64,000 bases of DNA from an uncultured Eubacteriales bacterium. GTDB taxonomy: Bacteria > Bacillota > Clostridia > Peptostreptococcales > Anaerovoracaceae. Below the pieces are notes generated by a model. It worked only from the letters and a program-made list of their open reading frames with translations, was not told the origin of the DNA and ran no database searches. The position numbers and the translations under genes were made by a program. The stretch is from positions 1 through 64,000 of the forward strand of contig OMXT01000047.1 in NCBI GenBank assembly GCA_900315125.1, in the 5' to 3' direction. Of this stretch, positions 7,806-16,563 are shown one piece after another. Position 1 is the first letter of the stretch, and the number at the start of each line of letters is the position of its first letter.

Positions 7806-8389
7806 GACAGAGTCAGATCGAGCGGAATACCAGAGAAACAAGGATCCGGCTGAGCCTGGATCTCGACGGAACGGGAAATTTTGATATCGATACGGGCTGC
7901 GGATTTCTGAATCACATGATGGAGCTTTTTGCCCGGCACGGCAGGTTCGACCTGACGTTGAAGTGTCAGGGCGACACGGATGTGGATTACCATCATACCG
8001 TGGAGGACATCGGCATTGTTCTGGGGCAGGCTTTCGCGGAGGCGCTGGGCGACAAGCGGGGGATATACCGTTACGCGGACATCAGCCTTCCCATGGACGA
8101 GGTGCTGATGCTGTGCGCGGTGGATATTTCCGGAAGGGATACCCTTGGATATGATGTGGATATTCCCTGCCAGAAGGTGGGTGACATGGATACAGAACTC
8201 GTTAAGGAGTTCTTCCTGGGCTTCTGCCGAAAGGCGCAGATCACGCTGCATTTTCACCAGTTTGCGGGGGAGAATACCCATCATATCATAGAAGCCATGT
8301 TCAAGGCCTTCGGCCGCTGCATGGACAGGGCCACTGCTGTCGATGAGAAATACAGGGATGAGATTCCTTCTACGAAAGGATTATTGTAA
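7802..8389 (+). CDS. hisB: Imidazoleglycerol-phosphate dehydratase
   Basis: Removes water from imidazole glycerol-phosphate. The 195-residue, monofunctional form has two internally similar halves, each contributing manganese ligands: GFLNHMMELFARHG, DYHHTVEDIGI and ENTHHIIEAMFKAFGR. It overlaps hisC by 4 bases (ATGA) and hisH by 1 base. It carries no histidinol-phosphatase domain; that activity is supplied by the PHP-family hisK at the operon end. Confidence 0.95.
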   Translation: MRQSQIERNTRETRIRLSLDLDGTGNFDIDTGCGFLNHMMELFARHGRFDLTLKCQGDTDVDYHHTVEDIGIVLGQAFAEALGDKRGIYRYADISLPMDEVLMLCAVDISGRDTLGYDVDIPCQKVGDMDTELVKEFFLGFCRKAQITLHFHQFAGENTHHIIEAMFKAFGRCMDRATAVDEKYRDEIPSTKGLL

Positions 8390-9012
8390 TGATCGCGATA
8401 ATAGACTATGGAGTTGGCAATATATTTTCGCTGTACAGTTCCTTCCGTCATATTGGCGCGGAAGCGAAACTGACAGCGGATCCTGATGAGATCCGCCGGT
8501 CGGATAAGATCGTGCTGCCTGGAGTCGGAGCTTTCGGCGACGCGGCGGACAAGCTGCGCAGCAGCGGTCTGGCAGATGTTGTTAAAGAGCAGGCAGCGGA
8601 GGGCAAGCCTCTTCTGGGGATCTGCCTGGGGATGCAGCTCCTGTTTGACAAAAGCTATGAGTACGGAGAACATGAGGGACTGGGACTGATACCGGGAAAG
8701 GTGGTCACCATGGAGGGCGTGGTGCCTTCCGCATATAAGATACCTCACATCGGATGGAATGCGCTGCATTTTCCGAAGGACAGACCGGTGAGCCCCATAT
8801 TCCGATATATCTCCGAGGGGGACTTTGTTTATTTCGTCCATACTTACTATGCCACAGAATGCGAAGATTCCCTGATCGCCACGGCGGAATACGGCGCGGA
8901 GCTCACAGCCGCCGTTGCTGACGGAAATGTATATGGACTGCAGTTTCACCCGGAGAAGAGCGGTGAAGTCGGCATGAGGATATTAAAGGCATTCAGTGAT
9001 ATGGAGGAGTAA
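8389..9012 (+). CDS. hisH: Imidazole glycerol phosphate synthase, glutaminase subunit
   Basis: Class I glutamine amidotransferase that feeds ammonia to HisF. 207 residues. The triad is visible: nucleophile Cys in GICLGMQLLF, and His with Glu in LQFHPEKSG. N-terminal IDYGVGN and oxyanion-region LPGVGAFGDA are typical. The start codon shares its first A with the hisB stop. HisH and HisF are separated by hisA, the common H-A-F order. Confidence 0.95.
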   Translation: MIAIIDYGVGNIFSLYSSFRHIGAEAKLTADPDEIRRSDKIVLPGVGAFGDAADKLRSSGLADVVKEQAAEGKPLLGICLGMQLLFDKSYEYGEHEGLGLIPGKVVTMEGVVPSAYKIPHIGWNALHFPKDRPVSPIFRYISEGDFVYFVHTYYATECEDSLIATAEYGAELTAAVADGNVYGLQFHPEKSGEVGMRILKAFSDMEE

Positions 9013-9014
9013 GA

Positions 9015-9737
9015 ATGAAGATTTTTCCGGCAATCGATCTGAAGGAAGGTAAAGTAGTCCGTCTCCAGCAGGGCGACTATAATAAGATGACCGTGTACGG
9101 CGAGGATCCTCTGGCAGTGGCCAGGGAGTTTGAGGAAGCCGGCGCGGAATTCCTTCACGTAGTTGACCTGGACGGGGCGAAGGACGGGAACACCGTGAAC
9201 TTCGCCGCGGTCCGCGAGATCATAGAGGATACGGATCTGAAGGTGGAGATCGGCGGGGGCATCCGCAATGAGGAGATCGTTATGGAATATGCCCGCATCG
9301 GCGCTCTCCGCGTGATCATCGGCACCATGGCGGTGAAGGATCCGGAGTATACCGCAAGGATGATCCGCAGGCACGGTGAGAACGTGGCGGTTGGTGTGGA
9401 TATTGCCGGAATCAATGTCGCAATCAATGGATGGACTCAGGTGACCAGTACCAGCGTGGATGAGATGTTCCAGACGCTGATCGATGACGGAGTGAAAACC
9501 ATTATATGTACAGATATTGCCAAGGACGGCGTCATGGGCGGAACCAACGTCCGGCTCTATGACAAATTGGTTAAGGATTACGGAGGCTATGTGGATATTA
9601 TCGCGTCAGGCGGTATTTCTTCAGACGATGATCTCCAGAAACTCAGCGAGATCGGCGTGGACGGAGCTATCATAGGCAAGGCCCTGTATACCGGCGCTCT
9701 TGATCTGGCTGAGGTGATCCGGAAATACCAGAACTGA
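9015..9737 (+). CDS. hisA: Phosphoribosylformimino-AICAR phosphate isomerase
   Basis: Amadori isomerase of histidine synthesis with a (beta/alpha)8 barrel. 240 residues. Motifs: PAIDLKEGKVVRLQQGD with the catalytic Asp, VEIGGGIRN, the second-half Asp in ICTDIAKDG, and the phosphate-binding IIASGGISS. Ribosome binding site GGAGTAAG precedes ATG 9015, and it is tightly coupled to hisH. Confidence 0.95.
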   Translation: MKIFPAIDLKEGKVVRLQQGDYNKMTVYGEDPLAVAREFEEAGAEFLHVVDLDGAKDGNTVNFAAVREIIEDTDLKVEIGGGIRNEEIVMEYARIGALRVIIGTMAVKDPEYTARMIRRHGENVAVGVDIAGINVAINGWTQVTSTSVDEMFQTLIDDGVKTIICTDIAKDGVMGGTNVRLYDKLVKDYGGYVDIIASGGISSDDDLQKLSEIGVDGAIIGKALYTGALDLAEVIRKYQN

Positions 9738-9745
9738 GGAAGCGT

Positions 9746-10504
9746 ATGATAACAAAGAGAATCATCCCCTGTCTGGACGTGCGAGACGGCAGGGTGGTTA
9801 AAGGTGTTAATTTCGAAGGACTTCATGACGTATCATCCCCGGTGGAGTTGGGGAAGTATTACAGTGAGAACGGAGCGGACGAGCTGGTGTTCTACGATAT
9901 TACTGCATCGGCAGAGGGACGCAGGCTGTTTACGGATATTCTTAAGGAAGTGGCATCCACTATATTTATACCGCTGACGGTAGGAGGCGGGATCAATACG
10001 GTCGATGATTTTGACCGCGTGCTGAAGTGCGGCGCGGACAAGGTATCGGTCAATTCCGGCGCGATCCGGGATCCGTCTCTGATCGGGAAAGCCGCGAAAC
10101 TCTACGGTAACCAGTGCGTTGTACTGTCCGTGGATGTGAAGCGGGTCGACGGGAAATTTACCGTATTTTCCAAGGGCGGCCGTGAGAATACCGGCATGGA
10201 CGCCATAGAGTGGATTCGGCGGGGAGAAGCAGACGGCGCCGGTGAGATCGTTGTGAACAGCATAGATACGGACGGCGTTAAGAAGGGCTTTGATATTGAG
10301 ATGCTGCAGGCGGTAGAAGATGTAGTCAGCGTACCGGTCATCGCATCCGGAGGCGCCGGCGGGATCCAGGATTTTATTGATCTTTTCAAGGCGATCCCGG
10401 ATATTGACGCGGGACTTGCCGCATCCATATTCCATTTCGGGGAAGTTGCCATTTCTGATCTTAAGGATGCTATGGCAGCAGAAGGAATCAATGTAAGAAG
10501 ATAG
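9746..10504 (+). CDS. hisF: Imidazole glycerol phosphate synthase, cyclase subunit
   Basis: Cyclase that uses HisH-derived ammonia to make imidazole glycerol-phosphate and AICAR. 252 residues, (beta/alpha)8 barrel paralogous to HisA. Motifs: RIIPCLDVRDGRVVKG with catalytic Asp, TVGGGINTVDDF, NSIDTDGVKKG with the second catalytic Asp, and VIASGGAGGIQDF. It begins 8 bases after hisA. Confidence 0.95.
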   Translation: MITKRIIPCLDVRDGRVVKGVNFEGLHDVSSPVELGKYYSENGADELVFYDITASAEGRRLFTDILKEVASTIFIPLTVGGGINTVDDFDRVLKCGADKVSVNSGAIRDPSLIGKAAKLYGNQCVVLSVDVKRVDGKFTVFSKGGRENTGMDAIEWIRRGEADGAGEIVVNSIDTDGVKKGFDIEMLQAVEDVVSVPVIASGGAGGIQDFIDLFKAIPDIDAGLAASIFHFGEVAISDLKDAMAAEGINVRR

Positions 10505-10520
10505 AACGTAAGGAGACAGA

Positions 10521-11192
10521 ATGATCAGCATAGATGAACTGAAATTTGATGACAGGGGACTGATCCCTGCTGTGGTGCAGGATGCGCAGTCCAAACGGGT
10601 TCTCACCCTTGCCTATATGAACAGGGAGAGCCTGGAAATTACATTAAAGGAAAAGAAGACCTGCTTCTGGTCACGTTCCCGTCAGGAACTGTGGCTCAAG
10701 GGCGAAACATCCGGCAATTACCAGCATGTGGTCAGCATTATCGCTGACTGCGACCGGGATGCGCTGACTGTGCTCGTAAATAAAGACGGTCCTGCCTGCC
10801 ATATGGGGACAGACAGCTGCTTTGAGTATCCTCTGGTCGGCGAGGTGGACCCGGGCATCCAGGTCCGTGATGAAGGAGAATTCTCGGTATATTCTCTGTA
10901 TAAACTGCTGGAGGGACGGAAGGTCGAGATGCCTGAGGGATCCTATACCTCCTATCTATTTGAGAAAGGCATCGACAAGATACTGAAAAAAGTAGGAGAA
11001 GAATCCACAGAAGTGATCATTGCAGGCAAGGCGGATGATAAGGCAGAGACAATCTATGAGATCGCGGACCTGACCTATCATGTCCTGGTAATGATGGTCC
11101 AGATGGGTATCAGTGTGGAGGAAGTCAGAGATGAACTGGCGTCCCGCCATATCATCGACCACAAGGTAAAACAGGAGAAGATGACCAAATAA
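10521..11192 (+). CDS. hisIE: Bifunctional phosphoribosyl-AMP cyclohydrolase / phosphoribosyl-ATP pyrophosphatase
   Basis: Carries out steps two and three of histidine synthesis. 223 residues: HisI domain about 1-105 ([27 protein letters not shown], cysteine and DCDRDA metal-site region), then HisE domain about 115-215 ([19 protein letters not shown]). AAGGAG precedes the ATG. The last base of the stop overlaps the hisK start. Confidence 0.94.
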   Translation: MISIDELKFDDRGLIPAVVQDAQSKRVLTLAYMNRESLEITLKEKKTCFWSRSRQELWLKGETSGNYQHVVSIIADCDRDALTVLVNKDGPACHMGTDSCFEYPLVGEVDPGIQVRDEGEFSVYSLYKLLEGRKVEMPEGSYTSYLFEKGIDKILKKVGEESTEVIIAGKADDKAETIYEIADLTYHVLVMMVQMGISVEEVRDELASRHIIDHKVKQEKMTK

Positions 11193-11968
11193 TGAATGTT
11201 CTGAACAGAGAAGGGAACTTCAATCTCCACACCCATACGAAATACTGCGACGGCAATAATGAGCCGGAGCAGCTGGTGCAGCGGGCTCTTGAACTTGGGT
11301 TCATACGCCTGGGCTTCAGCGGCCACGAATATGCGTCTTACGATCTGGACGTCTGTATGACCCCGGAATCGACACTTGCGTACCGTGAGGATGTGCTGAG
11401 AGTCAGGGAAAAATATAAGAACAGGATCCGCATCGACCTGGGCATAGAACGGGATTATTACGGACCCGGGGAGGACTATCCCTATGACTATGTGATTGGG
11501 TCCGTCCATTATGTTTATAAAAACGGTGAATATATTTGCGTAGACGATACACCGGAGCGCATGGAGGAAGGATGCCGGAAATGTTATGGCGGGGATTATC
11601 GTGCTCTTGTGGAGGATTATTACCGCTGCGTAGGCGATGTGGTTCGGAAAACAGGTGCGCAGATCGTAGGGCATTTTGATATCGTCACGAAATTCAACCG
11701 CGGGAATCGGTTTTTCGACGAGCAGAGCCCATGGTACAAGAAGGCGGCTCTTTCAGCTCTCGCTGCTGTTTCTGCATTTCATCCTGTGATAGAAATCAAC
11801 ACGGGCGCCATGGCACGGGGCTACAGAGAAAGGCCTTATCCGGACCGGTTTATACTCGAAGAGGCAGACAGGCTCCACCTGCCGATCCTTCTGTCCAGCG
11901 ACTGCCATGATGCGGATTATCTTGACTACGGGTTTAAAGAGATACTGGGAGAACTTCCGTTAGAATGA
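11192..11968 (+). CDS. hisK: Histidinol-phosphatase, PHP family
   Basis: Dephosphorylates histidinol-phosphate. 258 residues. PHP-domain metal ligands are visible: NLHTHTKYCDG near the N terminus, LGFSGHE, VIGSVHYV, GHFDIVTKF, and SSDCHDADYL near the end. It is the last gene of the operon, overlapping hisIE by 1 base. A terminator follows within 60 bases. The usual final enzyme, histidinol dehydrogenase (hisD), is not encoded next to it. Confidence 0.9.
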   Translation: MNVLNREGNFNLHTHTKYCDGNNEPEQLVQRALELGFIRLGFSGHEYASYDLDVCMTPESTLAYREDVLRVREKYKNRIRIDLGIERDYYGPGEDYPYDYVIGSVHYVYKNGEYICVDDTPERMEEGCRKCYGGDYRALVEDYYRCVGDVVRKTGAQIVGHFDIVTKFNRGNRFFDEQSPWYKKAALSALAAVSAFHPVIEINTGAMARGYRERPYPDRFILEEADRLHLPILLSSDCHDADYLDYGFKEILGELPLE

Positions 11969-11988
11969 GCAATATGTGAACTGAGATC

Positions 11989-12026
11989 CCGGGGCGGGCA
12001 GATCATCTGTTTTGCCTCGGTTTTTT
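11989..12026 (+). terminator. his operon terminator
   Basis: GC-rich hairpin built on CAGAT-ATCTG with outer GC and CCG/CGG pairing, immediately followed by six T at 12021-12026, 20 bases after the hisK stop. Confidence 0.75.
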
Positions 12027-12046
12027 ATTGCTGAATAAATCCAGAC

Positions 12047-12148
12047 AAAAAACCAAAAGGCCTTGTACAGAATACAAGGTCTCTTGGTTGCGATATTTAT
12101 TTAATTAAGAAAGAACGTTCAAAAGGCGAATCTCTTCTGCCTTTTGAC
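12047..12148 (-). ncRNA. Candidate small RNA, about 100 nt
   Basis: The 355-base gap 11969-12323 holds the his terminator, this unit and the promoter of the next gene. On the minus strand a promoter (12155-12183) is followed by a predicted start near 12148. A 9-bp stem TCAAAAGGC / GCCTTTTGA (12119-12127 with 12139-12147) comes next, then an AT-rich linker. It ends in a terminator-like hairpin (12053-12087, core CCTTGTA / TACAAGG) with a TTTTTT tail. No open reading frame of note lies inside. It matches no RNA family I recognise; expression is inferred only. Confidence 0.45.
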
Positions 12149-12154
12149 AGTTCA

Positions 12155-12183
12155 ATTATACGAGAATATGCATTGTAATGCAA
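12155..12183 (-). promoter_or_regulatory. Promoter of the candidate small RNA
   Basis: Read on the minus strand: TTGCAT (12183-12178), a 17-base spacer, and TATAAT (12160-12155). Confidence 0.5.
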
Positions 12184-12224
12184 GAATATTTTTGTGTTTT
12201 TTCTGTGAAAAAAAATAATATTAT

Positions 12225-12253
12225 TTGAAATACAGTATATGAGATGATAGAAT
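12225..12253 (+). promoter_or_regulatory. Promoter of the membrane foldase gene
   Basis: TTGAAA at 12225-12230 and TAGAAT at 12248-12253 with a 17-base spacer. It is followed at 12264-12286 by a perfect 8-bp inverted repeat, CGTTACTG / CAGTAACG, in the leader, which could be a hairpin or an operator. Confidence 0.6.
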
Positions 12254-12323
12254 GAATGAAGTGCGTTACTGGCAGAAACAGTAACGGATGATTCATCAGA
12301 ACTTATCAAGGAGATTTCAGGTT

Positions 12324-13427
12324 ATGTCCAAAAAAAAGAAAATTTTAATCGGATGCTCTGTGGCTGTGATTGCCGTCGCTGTAGTGATTCTGCTGATGGT
12401 CTTCGTGTTTGATACCTTCGGCCTCTATACTTCGGAATACCGGCTGAATTACGACAAGTATGTCAAGGTCGGGAATTATAAGGGACTGACTTATGATAAA
12501 GTAAAAGTCAGCGTAACAGACAAGGAAGTGCAGAACGAGATCAAGAGCCGCGTTCAGGCTAAGGCTACGACCAAACAGGTCAAGACAGGAACCGTTAAGA
12601 ACGGAGATACGATCAATGTCGACTATGTAGGCAAGATCAACGGCAAGACGTTTACCGGCGGAAGCGCGGAGAACAGTTCCATAACGATCGGTCAGACCCA
12701 GATGATCGATGGATTTACCGACGGGCTGATCGGGAAGAAGGTGGGATCCAAGGTAACGCTTCACCTGCAGTTCCCGAAGAATTATGCAAACAATGAGAAG
12801 CTTTCCGGAAAGAAAGTCGTCTTCACCGTAACGATCAATTCCAGGCAGGTCACGACGACGCCCAAGTACAACCTGGACTTTGTTAAAAAGTACACGGATT
12901 ATAAGACTCTGGCGGCTTATGAGAAGTCCGTCAAGGCTGACCTGACGAAGAGCAAGAAGGAAGAGGCGGAGTCGAACGTCAAGAACACTCTGTGGAACCA
13001 GATCGTCGCGGATTCTAAGGTCAAATCCTATCCGCAGAAGCAGCTCACCTACGAGCAGGAGCAGATGACCAGCAGATATAAGAAGATGGCCAAGAGCTAC
13101 AGCATGGACTGGTCCGACTTCCTCAAGCAGTACATGAACATGAGCGAATCTCAGTTTAAGAAGGAAGCGAAGAGCTATGCCAAGACCGTTGTAAAGCAGA
13201 AGCTCATCATGCACGAGATTGCGAAGAAAGAGGGTCTGAAGGTCACGAAGAAAGAATACAATGATTATCTTCAGAAACTGCTGAAGGATTCCGGATTTAC
13301 GGAAGAGACGTTCAAGCAGCAGTACAGCGAGAGCATAGAGGATTATGCTGACGAGAATGATTTTAAGACGAATCTTCTTCTCCAGGATGTGCTGGACAAG
13401 GTAATGGAATACGGAAAAGCCAAATAA
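12324..13427 (+). CDS. Membrane-anchored trigger-factor-like peptidyl-prolyl isomerase
   Basis: About 367 residues. Order: a lysine-rich cytoplasmic tip and one membrane segment (about 5-30), a linker, an FKBP/trigger-factor PPIase domain (about 85-170; GDTINVDYVGKINGKTF, QMIDGFTDGLIGKKVGSK), then a helical region resembling the trigger factor C-terminal chaperone arms. The ribosome-binding domain of true trigger factor is missing and replaced by the anchor. The protein should face outward and help fold exported proteins, a role comparable to PrsA (inference). Start at ATG 12324, with AAGGAG 10 bases upstream. It is a single-gene unit with its own promoter and terminator. Confidence 0.8.
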   Translation: MSKKKKILIGCSVAVIAVAVVILLMVFVFDTFGLYTSEYRLNYDKYVKVGNYKGLTYDKVKVSVTDKEVQNEIKSRVQAKATTKQVKTGTVKNGDTINVDYVGKINGKTFTGGSAENSSITIGQTQMIDGFTDGLIGKKVGSKVTLHLQFPKNYANNEKLSGKKVVFTVTINSRQVTTTPKYNLDFVKKYTDYKTLAAYEKSVKADLTKSKKEEAESNVKNTLWNQIVADSKVKSYPQKQLTYEQEQMTSRYKKMAKSYSMDWSDFLKQYMNMSESQFKKEAKSYAKTVVKQKLIMHEIAKKEGLKVTKKEYNDYLQKLLKDSGFTEETFKQQYSESIEDYADENDFKTNLLLQDVLDKVMEYGKAK

Positions 13428-13438
13428 GGCATGCAGCG

Positions 13439-13466
13439 CCCTGGTTCTTATGAGCCGGGGTATTTT
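13439..13466 (+). terminator. Hairpin terminator
   Basis: CCC-GGTTC / GAGCC-GGG stem with a TTAT loop, followed by TATTTT, just after the foldase gene. Confidence 0.55.
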
Positions 13467-13588
13467 GATGCCTGATCCTGGCCTGCAGCGCCGAATTGGA
13501 AAAGTCGTAGAATTAAATCATGATCTGTAGTAATATATTATAGATGGATTGGCTGTACATGCCAGGAGGGAAGAAAGGAACAGAAATA

Positions 13589-14050
13589 ATGAAGTGCCCA
13601 TTTTGTGATTATCCGGATACTAAGGTGATCGATTCCCGTCCCGCAGAGGATGGACATGCGACACGCAGGCGCAGGGCCTGTGAGCGGTGCGGTAAGAGAT
13701 TCACTACCTATGAAAAGGTAGAGGAATCTATAATCATGATCATAAAGAAGGACGGACGCAGAGAGGCATTCGACCGAAATAAAGTAATGAACGGCATTAT
13801 ACGCGCCTGCGAAAAGCGGCCGGTGCCCATGTCAGAAATAGAGAAGATCACAAATGACATTGAGCGCGGACTGAACAACCTGATGGAGAAGGAAGTGAAG
13901 AGTGCATTCATCGGCGAGCTTGTTATGGATGCACTGAAAAAAGTGGACGAGGTTGCTTACGTTCGTTTTGCTTCTGTATACCGCCAGTTTACGGATGTAA
14001 ATACATTTATTAAGGAAATAGAGAAGCTGGTGGGCAATAAGGAGGAATAA
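13589..14050 (+). CDS. nrdR: Transcriptional repressor NrdR
   Basis: Nucleotide-sensing repressor of ribonucleotide reductase genes. 154 residues. An N-terminal zinc ribbon has CPFC and CERC pairs flanking DSRPAEDGHATRRRR, followed by an ATP-cone domain (about 50-140, IIKKDGRREAFDRNKV). ATG 13589 gives the canonical MKCPFC start; the frame is open further upstream but that part has no family similarity. The stop overlaps the cmk start. Confidence 0.93.
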   Translation: MKCPFCDYPDTKVIDSRPAEDGHATRRRRACERCGKRFTTYEKVEESIIMIIKKDGRREAFDRNKVMNGIIRACEKRPVPMSEIEKITNDIERGLNNLMEKEVKSAFIGELVMDALKKVDEVAYVRFASVYRQFTDVNTFIKEIEKLVGNKEE

Positions 14051-14721
14051 TGGCAGATATCATCAGAATCGCTGTGGACGGACCCAGCGGAGCAGGAAAA
14101 AGCACGATCGCGAAGAAGGTGGCAAGGGCAGTCGGCGCGGAGTATGTGGATACCGGCGCCATGTACCGGGCTGTAGGATATAAAATGAGGAAACTGGGCG
14201 CTGCGCCGGAGGATACCGATCGGATCGAGGCGATCCTGAACGATACAGAGATCGACTTCCGGAGCGGGGTCATTTATCTCGACGGGGAGGATGTCAGCGG
14301 CCTGATCCGTACACCGGAGATCTCTGAGGCGGCTTCCGTATATTCCGCCCTGCCGCCGGTCAGGAGGAAGCTGGTGGAGATCCAGCGCCAGATCGGCCAC
14401 AGAAGAAGCGTCGTCATGGACGGCAGGGATATCGGCACCAATGTATTCCCAGATGCGCAGTATAAGTTCTACCTGACTGCAGATGCGGAGGAGAGAGCGC
14501 GCAGACGATGGAAGGAGCTGAAGGAGAAGGGACAGGATGTGGAACTCAGCCAGATCCTGCAGGATATCCACCAGCGGGATTACGCGGATACGCACCGCGA
14601 GCTGAACCCCCTGATGCAGGCAGAGGATGCGGAGCTGGTCGATTCTACATCCATGACCATCGATGAAGTGGTTAAGACGCTGGTAGATAAGATACAGGGC
14701 GGCGTATCCGGCAGGGTCTAA
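14050..14721 (+). CDS. cmk: Cytidylate kinase
   Basis: Phosphorylates CMP/dCMP. 223 residues. P-loop VDGPSGAGKSTIAKK at the N terminus, DTGAMYRAVG, MDGRDIGTNVFPDA, and lid region ERARRRWKEL. It overlaps nrdR by one base, so the two are probably co-transcribed. Confidence 0.93.
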   Translation: MADIIRIAVDGPSGAGKSTIAKKVARAVGAEYVDTGAMYRAVGYKMRKLGAAPEDTDRIEAILNDTEIDFRSGVIYLDGEDVSGLIRTPEISEAASVYSALPPVRRKLVEIQRQIGHRRSVVMDGRDIGTNVFPDAQYKFYLTADAEERARRRWKELKEKGQDVELSQILQDIHQRDYADTHRELNPLMQAEDAELVDSTSMTIDEVVKTLVDKIQGGVSGRV

Positions 14722-14728
14722 ATGTCTC

Positions 14729-14757
14729 TTGTAAGCCTCTGTGAACAATGCTATAAT
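14729..14757 (+). promoter_or_regulatory. Promoter upstream of radC-mre
   Basis: TTGTAA at 14729-14734 and TATAAT at 14752-14757, 17-base spacer, about 56 bases before the radC start. Confidence 0.6.
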
Positions 14758-14812
14758 TAGGGTTGAATTTTTGGATGGATACGGATGTTCCCGGGCAGAA
14801 CAGGAGTTAGAT

Positions 14813-15493
14813 ATGATTATCAAGTTACTGCCTGAAGAGGAACGGCCGGTAGAGAAGGCCGCCCGGCTGGGTATCAGCGCGCTTTCTAATGCGGAACTTC
14901 TCGGACTGATCCTTTATACGGGGACGCGGAGCCAGTCATCGGTTCATCTGGCAGAAGAGATCCTCTCCCGCTGCACCAATGGGATCCGGGACATGGGGAG
15001 CATGACTATGGAGGATCTTCTGGGGATCCGCGGTATAGGCAGCGCCAAGGCAAGCCGCATCCTTGCCTCAGTAGAGCTGGGCAAGAGGATAGCGACCAGC
15101 CCGTCGGGGCCGAGGAACCTTATTGACTGTGCAGACGATGTGGCGGAGATGTTCATGGAACGTCTGAGGTACCAGAAGAAAGAATTTTTTTATTCTGTTC
15201 TTCTGAACACCCGGGGCGAGGTGATTTTTTCAGATCGCGTTTCTGAAGGAGAGCTGAACAGCACCACGGCTCATCCCAGAGAAGTGTTCAGTCAGGCGAT
15301 CCGCAGGAGTGCTTCGGGAATTATTTTCGTACATAATCATCCCAGCGGAGATCCAGCACCCAGCAGTCATGACATAGAGACGACGAGACGTCTGATGGAA
15401 TGCGGGGAGCTGCTGGGCATACAGGTCCTGGATCATATAATAATAGGAGACGGACAATATACGAGCCTGAAAGGAATGGCTCTGATGGAATAG
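14813..15493 (+). CDS. radC: RadC-family JAMM/MPN-domain protein
   Basis: About 226 residues. N-terminal helix-hairpin-helix-type region (LLGIRGIGSAKASRILA) and C-terminal JAMM metalloprotease-like domain with HNHPSGDPAPSSHD. The biochemical role is unknown; the old DNA-repair label is not well supported. ATG 14813 was chosen because AGGAG lies about 8 bases upstream and the N terminus then matches the family (LLPEEERP). Linkage to mreBCD is common in Firmicutes. Confidence 0.9.
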   Translation: MIIKLLPEEERPVEKAARLGISALSNAELLGLILYTGTRSQSSVHLAEEILSRCTNGIRDMGSMTMEDLLGIRGIGSAKASRILASVELGKRIATSPSGPRNLIDCADDVAEMFMERLRYQKKEFFYSVLLNTRGEVIFSDRVSEGELNSTTAHPREVFSQAIRRSASGIIFVHNHPSGDPAPSSHDIETTRRLMECGELLGIQVLDHIIIGDGQYTSLKGMALME

Positions 15494-15515
15494 AACAGGC
15501 ACTGGAGGAACGGGA

Positions 15516-16556
15516 ATGTTTAAAATGCTCTCAAAAGACATGGGTATCGATTTAGGTACTGCCAATACACTTATCTATATCAAGGACAGCGGGATCGTGC
15601 TGAACGAGCCCTCGGTCATAGCTGTGGAACGCCGCAGGCATAAGACGCTGGCGGTGGGGCTGGAAGCGAAGAACATGATCGGCAAGGCGCCGGCGAACAT
15701 CAGTGTAGTACGTCCTCTGAGAGACGGCGTGATCTCTGATTTTGACCGCACGGCTGACATGCTCCGGGCATTTATCAAGAAGGCGGTATCTGCGAATAAG
15801 GTGCGGAATTTCCGAGTCGTCGTCGGTGTACCAAGCGGCGTAACGGAAGTTGAGAAGAGAGCAGTGGAAGAAGTGGTGCGCCAGATGGGAGCATCCGAGG
15901 TATACATTCTTGAGGAACCCATGGCGGCAGCCATCGGCGCCGGTCTTGACGTGGACAGTTCCAATGCCTGCATGATTGCTGATATCGGCGGAGGAACCAG
16001 CGATGTTGCGATCATCGCCCTGGGCGGCATCGTTGCGTCCACATCGATCCGCTATGCAGGAGATAAATTTAACGATGAGATCATACAGTATATGAGAAAG
16101 CGCCATGCGCTTATGATTGGTGAAAGAACAGCGGAGCAGCTGAAGATCGCCATCGGATGCGCTGCCATGGACCTGGACGAAAACGGGGAGGAGATCATAC
16201 GCACGGCTAAGGCAAGCGGCAGAGACATCATTACAGGTCTGCCCAAGACTATAGAGGTCACGAACCGGGATATGATGCTGGCGCTGCAGGAGTCTGTGGA
16301 CATTGTCGTCGATGCGGTCCGGTCGACCATAGAGAAGGCGCCCCCGGAAGTAGCTGCGGATATTGCCAACACAGGCATGATGATATCCGGCGGAGGCGGC
16401 TTGATCCGCAATTTGGATCAGATCATAGAGAAACGGACCGGGATGAACGTCACAACGGCAGAGAATGCCTTTGAGGCTGTTGCGGCAGGTACAGGAATGA
16501 GCCTGAATGATATAGAGAAGCTGAAGGTCTACGCTTCCAGCATCCACAGGAGATAG
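15516..16556 (+). CDS. mreB: Rod-shape determining protein MreB
   Basis: Actin-like cytoskeletal ATPase that guides side-wall peptidoglycan synthesis. 346 residues. Actin-fold phosphate loops are visible: GIDLGTANTLIY near the start and IADIGGGTSDVAI in the middle, plus SGGGGLIRNLD near the end. It is the first gene of an mreB-mreC-mreD-PBP2-minD run. Confidence 0.95.
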   Translation: MFKMLSKDMGIDLGTANTLIYIKDSGIVLNEPSVIAVERRRHKTLAVGLEAKNMIGKAPANISVVRPLRDGVISDFDRTADMLRAFIKKAVSANKVRNFRVVVGVPSGVTEVEKRAVEEVVRQMGASEVYILEEPMAAAIGAGLDVDSSNACMIADIGGGTSDVAIIALGGIVASTSIRYAGDKFNDEIIQYMRKRHALMIGERTAEQLKIAIGCAAMDLDENGEEIIRTAKASGRDIITGLPKTIEVTNRDMMLALQESVDIVVDAVRSTIEKAPPEVAADIANTGMMISGGGGLIRNLDQIIEKRTGMNVTTAENAFEAVAAGTGMSLNDIEKLKVYASSIHRR

Positions 16557-16563
16557 TGCGGCG

